Of a stretch of DNA of 64,000 nucleotides, positions 10,193-22,120 are shown piece after piece. This DNA is from Liolophura sinensis (taxonomy: Eukaryota; Mollusca; Polyplacophora; Chitonida; Chitonidae): positions 6,244,044 to 6,308,043 of the forward strand of contig NC_088301.1 of NCBI RefSeq assembly GCF_032854445.1, read 5' to 3'. The notes under the pieces are model-generated. The model saw only the letters and a list, made by a program, of their open reading frames with translations, was not told the DNA's origin and searched no databases. Made by a program: the position numbers and the translations under genes. Position 1 is the first letter of the stretch; each line of letters opens with the position of its first letter.

Positions 10193-13100
10193 CTGAAAAG
10201 AATACACCTTTAAACATTTACAAGCTGCATGAATGCAGACAAAATACAAAACAGTGCTTTTCATTCGATTTATTAATTTATTTATTTTTTTTATTTTATG
10301 ATTTATTGATTCATTTATTTATTTGATTGATGTTTTACGCCGTACTCAAGAATATTTCACTTATACGACAGCGGCCAGTTTTGAGGCAGGAGAAAATCGG
10401 GTAGTACTATTTAAAGGTTTTAACAGTACGGTCCCAAATTCTCATATTATCTGTGAAAGATTTGTCATAGCATACAACTTATTATCAGTTGAATGCACCG
10501 GTACCATTATTAATGTCTATGGTAACAACACCGTTTAAATTAAACTTCTGTTATTGGATTATGTCCACATTGGCTATATGGAGTCAGTCTCTGGTGGATT
10601 TCCAAAGTTCAGTCGAAAAATTACCATTTAGTGCCGTTTATAAGAGTGGGAGATTCTCCTGTCTTTAAATAGTGATATTCCATCTGGTGAAATGGCTCAA
10701 AGACGTAAAACGTCCCCTTCGTCTGCTGTATGAGCTCGCCCGTCAACGTTGACCCTGAGCGGAAGTAGGCGAGAACGAGGACTTTCACCGGTCCCCGGAT
10801 TTTGTTCCTTACTTCTGCCGTAACTTCAAAGGAAGTAGCATTTTGTGCAATATCTCCACCGTTTGCTTTATCTACAAATAACAGAAATATGAATCTAAAA
10901 GCATTTTATAAAAACTCTTGTGGGTTTTCTGTTAAACTACCAGTCGTGTTGAAGGTCTGGATCGGACTAGTGTTGTTCTACTGTGAGTGTGGCTAGGTTC
11001 GATGTAGCCCTGGGACATAACTTGGTCGTGTGTTCTTCTATCGTGAGTGTGATTTATGTTTGATATAGCTTTAAGGCCTGACTGGGCCAGGTGTCTGTTC
11101 TTGTGTTGGGGAGTGTACCTAGATTTGATGCCACTCTGATAACAGTTTCCAGTTGGGTCGGGTGTCTGTTCTTGTATTGGGAGTGTCCTTAGATTTAATG
11201 TAACTCTGATAACATCCTCCGGTTGGATTAGATGTCTGTTCTTGTGTTGGGAGTGTACCTAGATTTGATGTAACTCTGTGTTACGACCGAAACTGTCTGT
11301 ATTATAAAGAGATGGCTTGTTAGGAATACACGACAGCTTAGCCGGACACAAAAATGTAACCAAAACCAGCAGATTTTATTTTTCAACAATTTATTAGCTT
11401 TAACAAGAACAGATAACAAGACTTATACAAATACTAAAGTACTTAAGTTTAACAAGAAAGGATAGCAGTATCTATACAAATACTAAAGTACTTACATGTA
11501 CAACGGTGTCAAATCCAAACGGACGCATATACTCCACGATGTTTAAAAAAATGCACTGAGGCAATATTCATATGAGGGAAAATCCACAGTATAACTGAAT
11601 GTGTGACGAAATATACACAAAATTCCACAGACAGGGTCCGTGTACTAATAAGCACTGTGTACACAAGAGCACAAATTAAATATACAAGTTCAGACTGAAC
11701 AAGTGTTCGGTGGAGATAGGATATAACAAAGCCAGAGGCTTTAAAGACACCAAAATTCAGCACAAAAGGCCTACTAAGGTAACACACAGCGAAAGTATCC
11801 AAAACTCTCAATAATTCTCAATAATTCTCCTTTATCCCAATTGACCTGCTTTCATAGGTCTTATATAGACTGGTGGAATTTTCTAGAATAAGAAAATTCC
11901 TGAACACTTGTTGTAAACAAACCGGCCCCGAACTGAGCGTATTCTGGAACATTCTAAGGCAGAGGAAGACAGTAGGCTCTGAACTCAGCATATGTAAACA
12001 GCGGCAAGCTAAATTTAGAAGCTAACGGCAGTTGTTCACATAACACTCTGATAACATCTTCCGGTTGGGTCGGATGTCTGTTCTTGTGTTTGGGGTGTTC
12101 CTAGATTTCATATAACTCTGGTGAAAGGCTCCAGATGGGTCGGGTGTCTGTTCTTGTGTTGGGAGTGTACCTAGATTTGATGTAACTCTGATGACATCCT
12201 CCGGTTGGGTCGGATGTCTGTTCTTGTGTTGGGAGTGTGCCTAGATTTGATGTAACTCTGATAATAGTTTCCAGTTGGGTCTGATGTCTGTTCTTGTGTT
12301 GGGGGTGTTCCTAGATTTGATATAACTCTGGTGACAGCCTCCAGGTGGGTCGGGTGTATCTTCTTGAGTTGGGAGTCTACCTAGATTTGATGTAACTCTG
12401 ATGACATATTCCGGTTGGGTCAGATGTCTGTTCTTATGTTGAGAGTGTGCCTAGTTCTGATGTAACTCTGATAGCATCCTCCGGTTAGGTCGGATGTCTG
12501 TTCTTGTGTTGGGGTGTTCCTAGATTTCATATAATTCTGGTGACAGCCTCCAGGTGGGTCGGGTGTGTCTTCTTAAGTTGTGAGTGTACCTAGATTTGCT
12601 GTAACTGTGATGAAAGCCTCCAGCTGGGTCTTGTGTGTTGGGAGTGTGCCTAGGTTTAACGCAACTCTGGCGAAGGTTTATACGGACCGGGTGTCTGTTC
12701 CTGTGTTGTGAGTGTACTTAGGTTTGATGTAACTCTGACGACAGCTTCCAGCTAACGCTGGGTATCTGTTCTTGTATTGGGAATCTAGCTAGGTTTGATG
12801 TAACTCTGGTGAAGGCTCGAGTGTGTGGTCTTATGTTGGGGAGTGTGCCTATCTGGGTTCTGTTCAAGCCGTTTTGGTTTTTAGAGTATACCTTGGATTG
12901 ATGCAACTTTGCTGAAGGCCTGGGTGGGTCGGGTGTCTAGTCTTGTGTTAGGAGTGTGCCTAGCTGGGTTCCGTTCAAGCCGTTTTGGTTTTTAGAGTAT
13001 ACCTTGGATTGATGCAACTTTGCTGAAGGCCTAGGTGGGTCGGGTGTCTATTCTTGTGTTAGGAGTGTGCCTAGCTGGGTTCCGTTCAAGCCGTTTTGGT

Positions 13101-13818
13101 TTTTAGAGTATACCTTGGATTGATGCAACTTTGCTGAAGGCCTAGGTGGGTCGGGTGTCTATTCTTGTGTTAGAAGTGTGCCTAGCTGGGTTCTATTCAA
13201 GCCGTTTTGGTTTTTAGAGTATACCTTGGATTGATGCAACTTTGCTGAAGGCCTAGGTGGGTCGGGTGTCTATTCTTGTGTTAGGAGTGTGTCTAGCTGT
13301 GTCCGGTGTCATTTTAGTGTGAAATCCTTAAAAACGATTTAGGCTCTTTATGCAATTGCCAAATTCCGTCCTGAAAATCCAAACATGAGAGAAAATCGGC
13401 ATACTGATTTCTTTCTAAAAGATTTGAAATCAAAACTTTGAAAGTTTTCAAATTCAGCTAGTCATATTTCGATCATGCGATACTTTTTCTGTGTGCACAA
13501 ATGACACCTCATCCTTTTGCTAAAACGGCCAAAGTTGAACGTATATGGTCATTAAAATGGGTGTAATTTTCACGGAATCTGTACTAAGGTATTTACACCA
13601 TACACGACTGCATTATATCTGTGTATTACACTTCACCTCATTAAAACAGTTCACTTTTGAAAAGAAACTTCCACTGAATCTTCACAAGAATAAATATACT
13701 CACATGCATGCGATCGTATATCAGCCTTCATTGTCCAGCTGATAAAAAGGACAAATATCAGAGTCATTATTACAACCATGACCATCCGTCTCTGTCTACA
13801 GACTGCAAAGTACGGCAT
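9442..13818 (-). CDS. Carbohydrate sulfotransferase, CHST1/3-like, 3 exons, 370 aa
   Basis: This is a Golgi enzyme of the PAPS-dependent carbohydrate sulfotransferase family, which moves sulfate to sugars of glycoproteins or glycosaminoglycans. The exons are 13704-13818, 10625-10871 and 9442-10192. Splice phases 1 and 2 agree at both joins, forming Tyr39 and Trp121, and all borders are GT/AG. The N-terminus MPYFAVCRQRR is a short basic cytoplasmic tail, and residues 13-28 form a single signal anchor, so it is a type II membrane protein. FRSGST (75-80) is the 5'-phosphosulfate loop. VIHLLRDPRG (214-223) with Ser227 is the 3'-phosphate-binding segment. The length suits the family. The first ATG is chosen because the paralogue at 54 keeps the same start. 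Family membership is secure. The sugar acceptor cannot be told. Confidence 0.93.
10303..10382 (-). repeat. SINE family A 3' fragment in sulfotransferase intron 2
   Basis: The ATTT tail plus gatgttttacgccgtactca and atttcacttatacgacagcg, minus orientation, so the same sense as the host gene. Confidence 0.85.
10625..10871 (-). CDS. Sulfotransferase exon 2 (PAPS-binding loop)
   Basis: It runs from the acceptor ttatttgtag to a GTAATT donor. It encodes VLVLAYFRSGSTLTGEL and then FEPFHQMEYHYL. The exon at 1355 is its broken twin. Confidence 0.95.
10950..13310 (-). repeat. Intron-1 minisatellite, 62-64-bp unit becoming a 111-bp unit
   Basis: Units carry gatgtctgttcttgtgttgg and cctagatttgatgtaactct, the reverse complement of the pseudogene-intron repeat. 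From about 12840 the unit changes to 111 bp (four copies with gttccgttcaagccgttttg), so a secondary amplification occurred at the 5' end. A solo LTR interrupts it at 11279-12045. Confidence 0.92.
11279..12045 (-). mobile_element. Solo LTR, 767 bp
   Basis: Ends are TGTTA...TAACA (TG..CA), flanked by a 5-bp target duplication CTCTG (11274-11278 and 12046-12050) inside a minisatellite unit. On the minus strand it has a TATA-like CTATATAAG near 11865 and an AATAAA near 11380, the usual promoter-then-polyA order, so I orient it as minus. No internal domain remains. It is probably Gypsy-like, but that is inferred only from the termini. Confidence 0.85.
13704..13818 (-). CDS. Sulfotransferase exon 1 (cytoplasmic tail and signal anchor)
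   Basis: 38 codons plus one base, ending at a GTGAGT donor. It encodes MPYFAVCRQRRM, then the hydrophobic stretch VMVVIMTLIFVLFISW. The upstream sequence aligns with that before the pseudogene start. Confidence 0.9.
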
Positions 13819-14344
13819 CCGACATGTTGTACAGAGCAGCGGCGAGTCTGTGATAAAGAAATAGAAAACACTATCAACCAACGTAAATTTGGTTTGAAAG
13901 GTAAAGTTCATTTCAGACGTTGGGATTTGTAGTTCATTTTGATTAAACAAGTTGAATTCGAACTGTCAGTTGAAAAAAGGGACCAGTACTATTTCCTACG
14001 CCTTGTAGAATTAGACAAATCACATCCTGTAAAAAGGGCTTGGGAAATAGAGCTGGTGTTATTTTCATTCCCCTATTCGATACGTGAAATCGAATCGTCT
14101 GAAAGAGGATTTGGAATAGAGTTTCGCTCGGGATGCAGCATTTAGTACAGTTTAGCGACGAATGCAAAACTTAGAAATATGAGCACAATAATAGCCAGCT
14201 TATACTTGACATTGCCCACACACTGTATAACAAAGGATCCAGAATTGTGCACAGTGCAGCAAAGACATCCGGCATTCTGAGTTACGCTTTCGACACTATT
14301 TATATGCCAAACCGGCGCTAATGCGACATAACATGATTACTAGG

Positions 14345-14445
14345 TCTTTCCGATCGTACGTGGGAGGCCTGCCAGCAACTTGTTGGGGGTCATCAGTTTC
14401 CTTCAGGCTCTTCCCAGTTCCTCCCACCACTGGTCGCCAGTAAAA
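14345..14445 (+). repeat. SINE family A internal fragment
   Basis: It matches the body of the family: cgtacgtgggaggcctgcca, then cagcaacttg and gctcttcccagttcctccca. Confidence 0.7.
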
Positions 14446-15280
14446 TGTATTTTATTCTTGGTCCAGAGTTTTAAAGACCTGTTTTAACATGTAAAAACTC
14501 GACGCGAAAGGGGGACTACAAATAGATCGTGAATGTTTGCACTCAATAACGACGGAGTTTCTGGAACAGCTTGCTCTTAAGGAAATTCAAAGTTAAGCCA
14601 GGCATACATCTTTTTACCTGAGATTTACTATAAATTATTGGAATTTTAGTCGAGACTAAACTGCTAATACATCTATGAACAATTGGACCCGGACTCGTGT
14701 AATAATGTTTCATAGCCTCAATATAAAGTACACACATTGTCACAATCTCACGTGTACAAAAGCACGTAATCGTCCTGAAAACTTCATCTAGTTTATTTTA
14801 ATGCTGTGTTAAAGCTAACTTACTTTTAGAATCCAGATCCATTTTTAACTACTCCTTGTCTGCCTCTAGAAGTTAAAACCTCACATCTCAGCCGTCGGAA
14901 GTTTCTCTCTATTTCTCAATGAAGCTTAACTTTGGATATACTGGATCCGTTATCATGTATATCTATTCCTGTGAAACCCTCCCAACCATATACAGGTATA
15001 CTACTGGTCACATATACACACAAAAATCAATAGATAAAATGTAACCGACAGCTGAGACACTTATACATATGCAAATGAAAATGCACAACAGATCTCCATG
15101 CGTACTCGCTTGCATCCTGACTTGTCGTTTTTTTGAGGGGGGCGGGGGGGGACTCCAAGGTGTTGCTATATTCATATATATTGTTATACATATATATATG
15201 AGTAAATGTTAATATTACGTCCCTAGTTTGCTTCCAAATCTTTATAGCAATGACGGCAGAAATGAACCATAATCTGTACC

Positions 15281-15309
15281 CGGGACTAATATAACTTATA
15301 TTAGTCCCG
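15281..15309. repeat. Perfect 29-bp palindrome
   Basis: A 14-bp arm (cgggactaatataa), one central base and its exact inverted copy. No flanking element was recognised. Confidence 0.9.
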
Positions 15310-16204
15310 GCCTGCGTACATTGGAATTACTTTAGGCGTGATAAGATCGCGACGTTCTGATGGGGTATGATTTTAATAAAAACTGCTTCAAGAATGCCGA
15401 TGTATTTAAATTCAAATAATTCAGGTGATGTAATTTTTGTCGTAAGTGAAACTAAAGTATATAAACCGAACTCACACAAATCATCAATTGACACATGCAT
15501 ACATCCCTAAATAAAATGGCAATATCACGTCACTGACGAGATCACACAGCAGATAAAAGTCTCACTGAAATCATAAAACTCTTGTGTTTATATATATTTG
15601 TACGGAGCTTGCTATCTCTCCTAACATGCAAACATAGGAATATATTTCATATAATGCAAAATCCCGCTTCTCACTGTAAATTTAATTCAAAATGGTAGGA
15701 CTGACACGTGAACACGAGTCTACCCGATAATATGCAATTCTCGCTCTAAAACGTGATTTCGCCTTACCTGACTGATAGGTCTAAATGTATCAAAACATTC
15801 TCAACCCTTTTTTTAAGGCGAAAAATTGGCTGTAAGCTATGGTTGCGCGAAAGCTCTGTAGTACATTAAGTAGCCTGCAACGGTGGGGTCATTGATGACA
15901 GCTCTCAAAACAACTCTTTCAGTGTAGAAGTGGAAATGGGAGTGGGCGGGAGGTTGTGCGAAACTGGTTTCGTGTTCTCAATAAGCTCATCGATGATGTA
16001 ATTTCTAAACATGCCTGATCACTGATGGGAAATATGCGTGAAATAGAGGTGTCATTACGATATATAATATTGACTCAAATATAATTTTGTTTTTTTCATG
16101 TTTTTTTATAAAGCATTCCTCATTTCCCTTAAAACCATAATCTTTCGAAATCGAAAGACCAGGAATCAAACTTACATAGGGTCTTACTAAAGACTAAAAA
16201 TGAT

Positions 16205-16330
16205 ACCTTTTCCCTGTCTTACTTGGCGCTTATCACTCAGAGGTTAGAGCAAGGAAACATGACTGGTTGGCCCGGTATCAGTACGGTGTAATTTTTGAGG
16301 CATAGCCACATGAAGACACAGTGTATTTAC
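16205..16330 (+). repeat. Interspersed repeat (family D)
   Basis: It contains ggttagagcaaggaaacatg, then actggttggcccggtatc, matching the copy at 8490. Confidence 0.6.
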
Positions 16331-16789
16331 ACAAGAATTTAGCCTTTTCAGTTAACAAATGTGCTCAGCCTGGATTTTCATCGCATTTATATTTTTAATA
16401 TATTCATAAATATTATCATGATTCAGATTAAATGCATATGTTTTGGACATAAACAGCAATTTACTAAACTAAAAATTTATTACACATGCATCGCATCGTT
16501 ATTTGGAATATTATCATGCATCGGCGATAAGTACCAAAATGTGGTCCCAAAATATATACAAAAATATTTAAAAATGACCTTTTCTCATGAAAACAAAAAG
16601 TCGAGAAAAACATATTTTCAAATACGGTTTGACCCTGTTTCATCTGATTCCGGCATAGTTTTCATATTTTCTTCTCCTTTAAGCACGACGTTACAGCCTA
16701 AACATTCATTCTTTCATTCGTGATAATTATAAAAATGTGATAAGTATTGCGTATGAAGAAAATTTGATGAGAATTTTTATTATTCCATT

Positions 16790-16935
16790 ATTCCTGTGTT
16801 GTTTAGCGCGGCACTCAAGAATGTATCACTTATACGACACATTTATTTATTGTATTGTTATTTTATGCCGCTATTTTAAAACAAAAACAGTAAAACCCAC
16901 GACCGCGCCCTTCCCACGTATACGCCCGATTTGCT
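16790..16935 (-). repeat. SINE family A, decayed and interrupted
   Basis: Fragments gcggcactcaagaatgtatc, cacttatacgaca and cccacgaccgcgcccttccc occur in family order on the minus strand, separated by AT-rich sequence. Confidence 0.55.
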
Positions 16936-17150
16936 GGTGTAAGCTATAAGCCTACCTACACAGGGATTTGTATAAGGGATGGAATACGCCCGAGTGCAAT
17001 ACTGCAAAAAAGTGTACCATCACAGGTGCTTAGTCGAGGAGATTCCACATTTGTTTCACGACTATACACAACAGTACTGCCGCCAACTGTCTAGGGTTAT
17101 AATGAACAAAAATATTTCAATATTGGTCATCATTGCTTTGGTCTTACTAT

Positions 17151-18159
17151 TGTTATGTATGACTATTTAACGTCTTCATGTACTGTTAGTCTGCGGACCT
17201 TTGTGTTATATGTTATAAGCGTAACAGGCCCTGTTATATATGTACAGCGCGGACCTGGCCGAAAGCACCTTGTTCAATGCTCTGTTTATTTAACTGGCTG
17301 TTCATTGGCTGTTAATTCTGTGTCTAAGAATAGTTGAATCCACCTGGACCGTATATAAGCCGTGTTTTCTGTGCAGAGCGGAGGTATTTTTGCTGCATCC
17401 ACTGGGAGCCAGGAGAGTGTCCGACGCTCTCGTATAGAGTCCATTATATTTATATGAGCTGGTGATGCCAGTTTCATTTGGGAGGACAGATTTTTATGCC
17501 GGCACCGTTTGTGTACCACAGTAGTACTGATGTCTGGTTTATGTGAATTTCTGCGGAAGTCACGTTTATTGGTGTTCGGATCTTTATTATGATTATACAG
17601 TGTGGACTGTGTAATTTGTTTAACACGCTGACCTCACCTGACCGACAAGGTCGTCAAGGACTCTAAACTGAAGTTTTCAGTTTTGCAAAGGACGTTCGTT
17701 CTGCCACAAGGTGACATTACTCTACGTCTCTGAACGGCTCGTTTGTGAGTTTCTGCGGGAGCTGTGACTGTTCTAAAGTGGATTATACCTCCATGCCTGT
17801 ATTTACCCTGTGTTGTGCTCTGCGGGTGTGACGTCATTCAAAGGCTTGACTGTTCCAGTTCTGTGTAACCTGTGTACTGTGTTCGTGTTCGCTAACCTGG
17901 CGAAGTACCTGTCTAGGACAATTTGTGACTTGTGTGAATTGTGTGTTTATCCCATGGTCTTTACGCTGGATTTCCTGGAATACATTCCTTGGGATGCAAA
18001 GGTGAACTGGAAACTTGTAAAGACCGGTAATACTGATGTGTGTGTTGTTGTTGAACTGTCTGTAAAACTGTACGTCTCATTTTATATATAAAGCATTGTT
18101 TACATTGTAATATTGAGTCACTGAGTCTGTTTTCTGTTGCTGTTTTCAATACCGTAACA
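17151..18159 (+). mobile_element. Solo LTR, about 1.0 kb
   Basis: Ends are TGTTATG...CCGTAACA with a 4-bp duplication CTAT at 17147-17150 and 18160-18163. A TATA-like element (cgtatataagccg) lies near 17350, and a TATAAAG-rich tail precedes the end. Start and end motifs match those of the LTR at 11279-12045 read on the minus strand, so both probably belong to related families. Frames inside are not genes. Confidence 0.8.
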
Positions 18160-18340
18160 CTATCTGTGCTAAGTGCAAGATTATATAGAGTCCCATTGCC
18201 GTACAATTCCAGCCCCAAATTAATAAAGGGGACCTCCAAATACATAAATCTAACACATAAGACTTCCGTCTATAGGCAGGGAGGGGTGGAGGTGTGGGAA
18301 TGGAGGCGGAGAAAGACGAAGATTGTCGAGCGTGCCAATA

Positions 18341-18599
18341 TTTTATTTGATTGGTGTTTTTACGCCGAACTCAAGAATATTTCACTTATACGACGGCGGT
18401 CAGCATTATGGTGGGTGGAAACCAGGCAGAGCCCGGGGGAAACCCACGACCATCCCCATGTTGCTGGAAGACCTTCCCACGTACAGCCGGAGAGGAAGCC
18501 GGATGAGCTGGATTTGAATTCACGGCAACCGCATTGGTGAGAGACTCCCACGCCATTACGCTGCGCAAGCGCGCTAACCAACTGAACCACGGAGGCCCC
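18341..18599 (-). mobile_element. Near-full-length SINE family A with 14-bp target duplication
   Basis: A complete tRNA-derived SINE, flanked by cgagcgtgccaata at 18327-18340 and 18600-18613, a perfect duplication. The head (ggcctccgtggttcagttgg on minus) has pol III A-box character, and the body matches the copy at 32275. The perfect duplication suggests recent insertion. Confidence 0.93.
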
Positions 18600-18697
18600 C
18601 GAGCGTGCCAATAAGTTCATCATGACATAACTTTCATCGATTTGTTGTTGTTGCTATTGTGACAAGATTAGATTATGAAAAAAGAAATTCAGTTTAT

Positions 18698-18721
18698 GTA
18701 TGTATGTATGTATGTATGTTT
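18698..18721. repeat. (TATG)n microsatellite
   Basis: About six tandem tatg units. Confidence 0.9.
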
Positions 18722-18744
18722 TCCGATGTACTTGAAAATTTCTC

Positions 18745-18860
18745 AGTCACATCACCACGTGAAGCCATTAGGTGAATGCACATACATTGTATTATTATGG
18801 CTGCCGCAGCTGAAGTATCATAACACCAGACATGATACTCCACCCAGTCACATTATGGCC
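18745..18860 (-). repeat. Interspersed repeat (family D)
   Basis: Minus-strand copy with gaagtatcataacaccagac and atactccacccagtcacatt. It abuts the inverted-repeat element that follows. Confidence 0.6.
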
Positions 18861-18861
18861 A

Positions 18862-20248
18862 CAGACCCCCATTAATTTTCCATAAGCGACAATGTTTACG
18901 ATTAGCGCTGTACCTCACCCCCAAACATTCCGTGGGCATTAAGCTTTGGTGCATACCTGGCTCAGCCTGTGAGAAAGAAGCCATAAAAATCTTGGCATAG
19001 GTTGACCGCCAAAATCTGGCCCCATCACTACCTGTCTCCTTGTGTCCTCTCGCCCAGAATTTCAAACTTTCATCAGTAAAACTCATACCTGCTCAAAGCT
19101 TAGGCAATTTCCATCCTTTTGATACCAAGCATGCACCTGTACACCAAAAACAGCAGGCTGGCAGCGCAAAAAGACTTTACACCCTGAAATACACAGAATT
19201 ACATTCCCTCCAGAAAATCGGAAGTTCTAATGGGGGTCTTATACTGACACGTGGCCAACCAGTTGTGTGTAGTGCAGTTTTCTTAAAGTTTTTGGTATGA
19301 CCTGACTGGGGTTCGAGGCAGACGCTCTAATAATAAGGCCACCGAGTGGGCCAAATAACGCAAACTGAGAATCTGTCATGAGAAGAAAGGATTTTAGGGC
19401 ATGTTGTTTATCCCGATATATCAAATATTTATGCTCTACCTGGTGGCCTGCCACCATAATGCTCCTTATAAGCATATGTTGATCGCAGCAGTTCTGCAGT
19501 TCTAAGACAAAATATATTTGTGATTAAGATCCGATGGTGATATTAGTCACTATAGAAGGACTATAGATTTCACTTCACTTCGATAAATTACCGACTTAAA
19601 TTCGATGGCCGTACAATACAGTTCTATAGGCTGTGTCCATAGTCCATGTGACTGGCAAAGCTGTCTCCACGGAGAGTGTAATGAGCAATATAAACCTCCA
19701 TATGTGTATGGGTTGATAACTTGATGAAGCTCAAGGTGCACTTGTATGAATTCTTCTTATTACCTCAAGTTCCACACAGGTATTACCGACAAACAATGCA
19801 TGCATGGCGTTAACGCTGCCTGGAACAGGGGGGAGCAGCAGTTACGACACAGAGAGCACTGTGGCAAGTCTTCAGTACAATATTCAAGTTCAACTCATCA
19901 TTAAATATAAGTAATATTTGGAATTAAACTGTGTTTCAATGTTCTGTCAGATATCAATGTCCTCTACTTACGACAAAATTCTGCTTTTTTTTAATATAAA
20001 AGATAATAACTCTGGCTTACACATGGTATCAGTAACGGCATCTATACTGTTATCCCAGGCAATAAACCGGAAAATAAAACTGGAAAGGTTCAGATTTTGA
20101 CGGTCAACCTATGTCAAGATTTTTATGGCTTGTTTCTCACAGGCTGGGCCAGGTATGCACCAAAGCTTATTGGCCACGGAATGTCTGGGACTGAGCTACA
20201 GCTCTAGATGTTAACATTGTCGCTTTTGGAAAATTAATGTGGGGTCTG
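18862..20248. mobile_element. 1.4-kb element with ~155-bp terminal inverted repeats
   Basis: The left arm (18862 to about 19018) and right arm (about 20095-20248) are inverted copies with scattered mismatches. The outer ends are CAGACCCC and GGGGTCTG. The centre holds no transposase frame but includes a SINE-like block (19080-19345). No clear target duplication was seen. It is a non-autonomous DNA transposon or foldback element; superfamily not assigned. Confidence 0.75.
19200..19345. repeat. SINE-like block within the inverted-repeat element
   Basis: It contains ggtcttatactgacacgtgg, ccaaccagttgtgtg and a tRNA-like end (ttcgaggcagacgctctaat). It shares the layout of family B; the assignment is tentative. 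Confidence 0.4.
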
Positions 20249-21045
20249 AAGCCTGAAGTACAAGTAACAAGAAGGTCTCTCCCACAACTGACTTTAACAA
20301 GCTTTATCATTGCCAACAGCACTGTACAAGGACTCCCCTACTTTTACTAAGCTAATGCTTGCTATAGCTCTGTCACCTATTGCAGAAATAATGATGTTTA
20401 AATTCTTCACCTAAGCATACTGGCTGGCTGTTGGTCGTCTAGGTTTTTCACCCCTCTCCTCACTTACCGACCTGTTCCTCGCACCCCGTTTCCTCATGGA
20501 GGAGATGTAAAGAACGCCATTCTGGTATCCTCATCGGCCACTCTGAATTTTCTCCACTGTATCAAATATATCTGTGTGCAAAAGACAGCGAAGGTTATTA
20601 CATAAAACCGTCAGCATTATTTATGCCTGCAGACAGATAGGTTAGCCCTGGGGCGACCCAAGGCCTGGGATCAAACGACAGATGCCCTGAGAGAGATGGT
20701 CAGAATTACACAGTCCATTCATAATTGATGATATTTATTAATCCTTAATTTATTCCACTAATAAACTTATATTAACTACACTATATTATACATCGGATGG
20801 CAAAGCACTGACGAACGCTGCATGTGCCACCGGCACAAAGCCTTAGTCCACCACCCTGTGAAACTATGAAAACAAGAGGACCACAGGAAAAAATTAGCAG
20901 CTAATGAAAACAGTTTTCCACTAGCGAACATACGTAGATGAAAAAACGAATACATTAGAATCTACATGCACAGTAGGACAGTCAAAATTGACAAAAACAA
21001 GACTGTTCCAAAACGACCTGACTTCGTTCATCGCAAGGTGTCGCC
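20249..21045. other. Intergenic, nothing recognised
   Basis: No long frame or repeat family was recognised. Confidence 0.5.
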
Positions 21046-22120
21046 TCCCTACTTCACACAGCTATACTATAACACCCCACATAACACACCACACAGTTAC
21101 TGTATGACACCCTAAAGGGCACTCCACACTGTTACAGTACAACAGAATAAAGGGCACTCCCACAGTTACAGTACAACAGAATAAAGGACACTCCACACAC
21201 TTACAGTGTAATACCCCACCTGACACTCCACACATTTACAGAAAAACATTATTAAGGACAATCCACACACTTACGGTACAACACCCCACATTGAGATCCA
21301 CACAGTTATATTATAACACCCCACATAAAATATCACACACTTACAGTATAACACCCCAAATGACACATTACACAGTTACAGTTCAACACTTCACAGGACA
21401 TTTCACGCAGTTGCATTATAACACACAGTTACAGTATAACACCCCAAAGGAAACTCAACACAGTTACAGTATAATACCCCAAATGGCACTCAGTCACAGT
21501 ATAACACCCAAAATGACACTTCTACACTCACAATATGATATCCAACATAACACTTCACGCAGTTACAGTATTATACACCACAGGACATTTTATACAGTTA
21601 CAGTAAACACCTCACAGCTATTTTATAAAACTATAAATTAATTCCACCCAGTTACAATTTAACATTTTACATGAATGTTCGCAGACATACAGTATAACAG
21701 CCAACATGACACTTCACACAGTTACACTACAACACCCACCATGAAACTTTACAGAGTTTCAGTACAACATCCTCAAAGAACACGCCGTTACAGTATAAAA
21801 CCCATCCCCACATAACAGTCCGCACAGTAACGGCGCAATGTAACACATGGCATTTTACACAGTTACAGTTCAACATACCACAGAACACTCCACATAAATA
21901 CGGTTTAACACCCCACATGTTACTTCACACAGTTACAGTATAACACCTCTCATGACACTTTACACAGTTACAGAAAAACACCTCCTAGGACACATCACAC
22001 AGTTACAGAACATCACTTCATACAGTTACAATATAACACTGCACAGGATATTGTACACATTTACATTAAAACACCCCGTATGAAGTCACAATAATACCTC
22101 AAATGACACACCAAATAGAA
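21045..22120. repeat. Degenerate minisatellite, ~35-40-bp unit, about 28 copies
   Basis: Units read cacacagttacagtataaca, then ccccacatgacactt. Divergence between units is high, so it is an old array. Frames in it are artefacts. Confidence 0.88.

Larger units (their letters stand above)
13819..17146. other. Intergenic, no gene seen
   Basis: It holds SINE fragments, one perfect palindrome and AT-rich sequence. The 5' flank of the sulfotransferase gene lies at its left end. No TATA box or initiator can be assigned. Confidence 0.5.

Noticed and set aside
17810-18245. ORFs of 93-94 aa
   Set aside because: They lie inside the solo LTR and show no protein motif.
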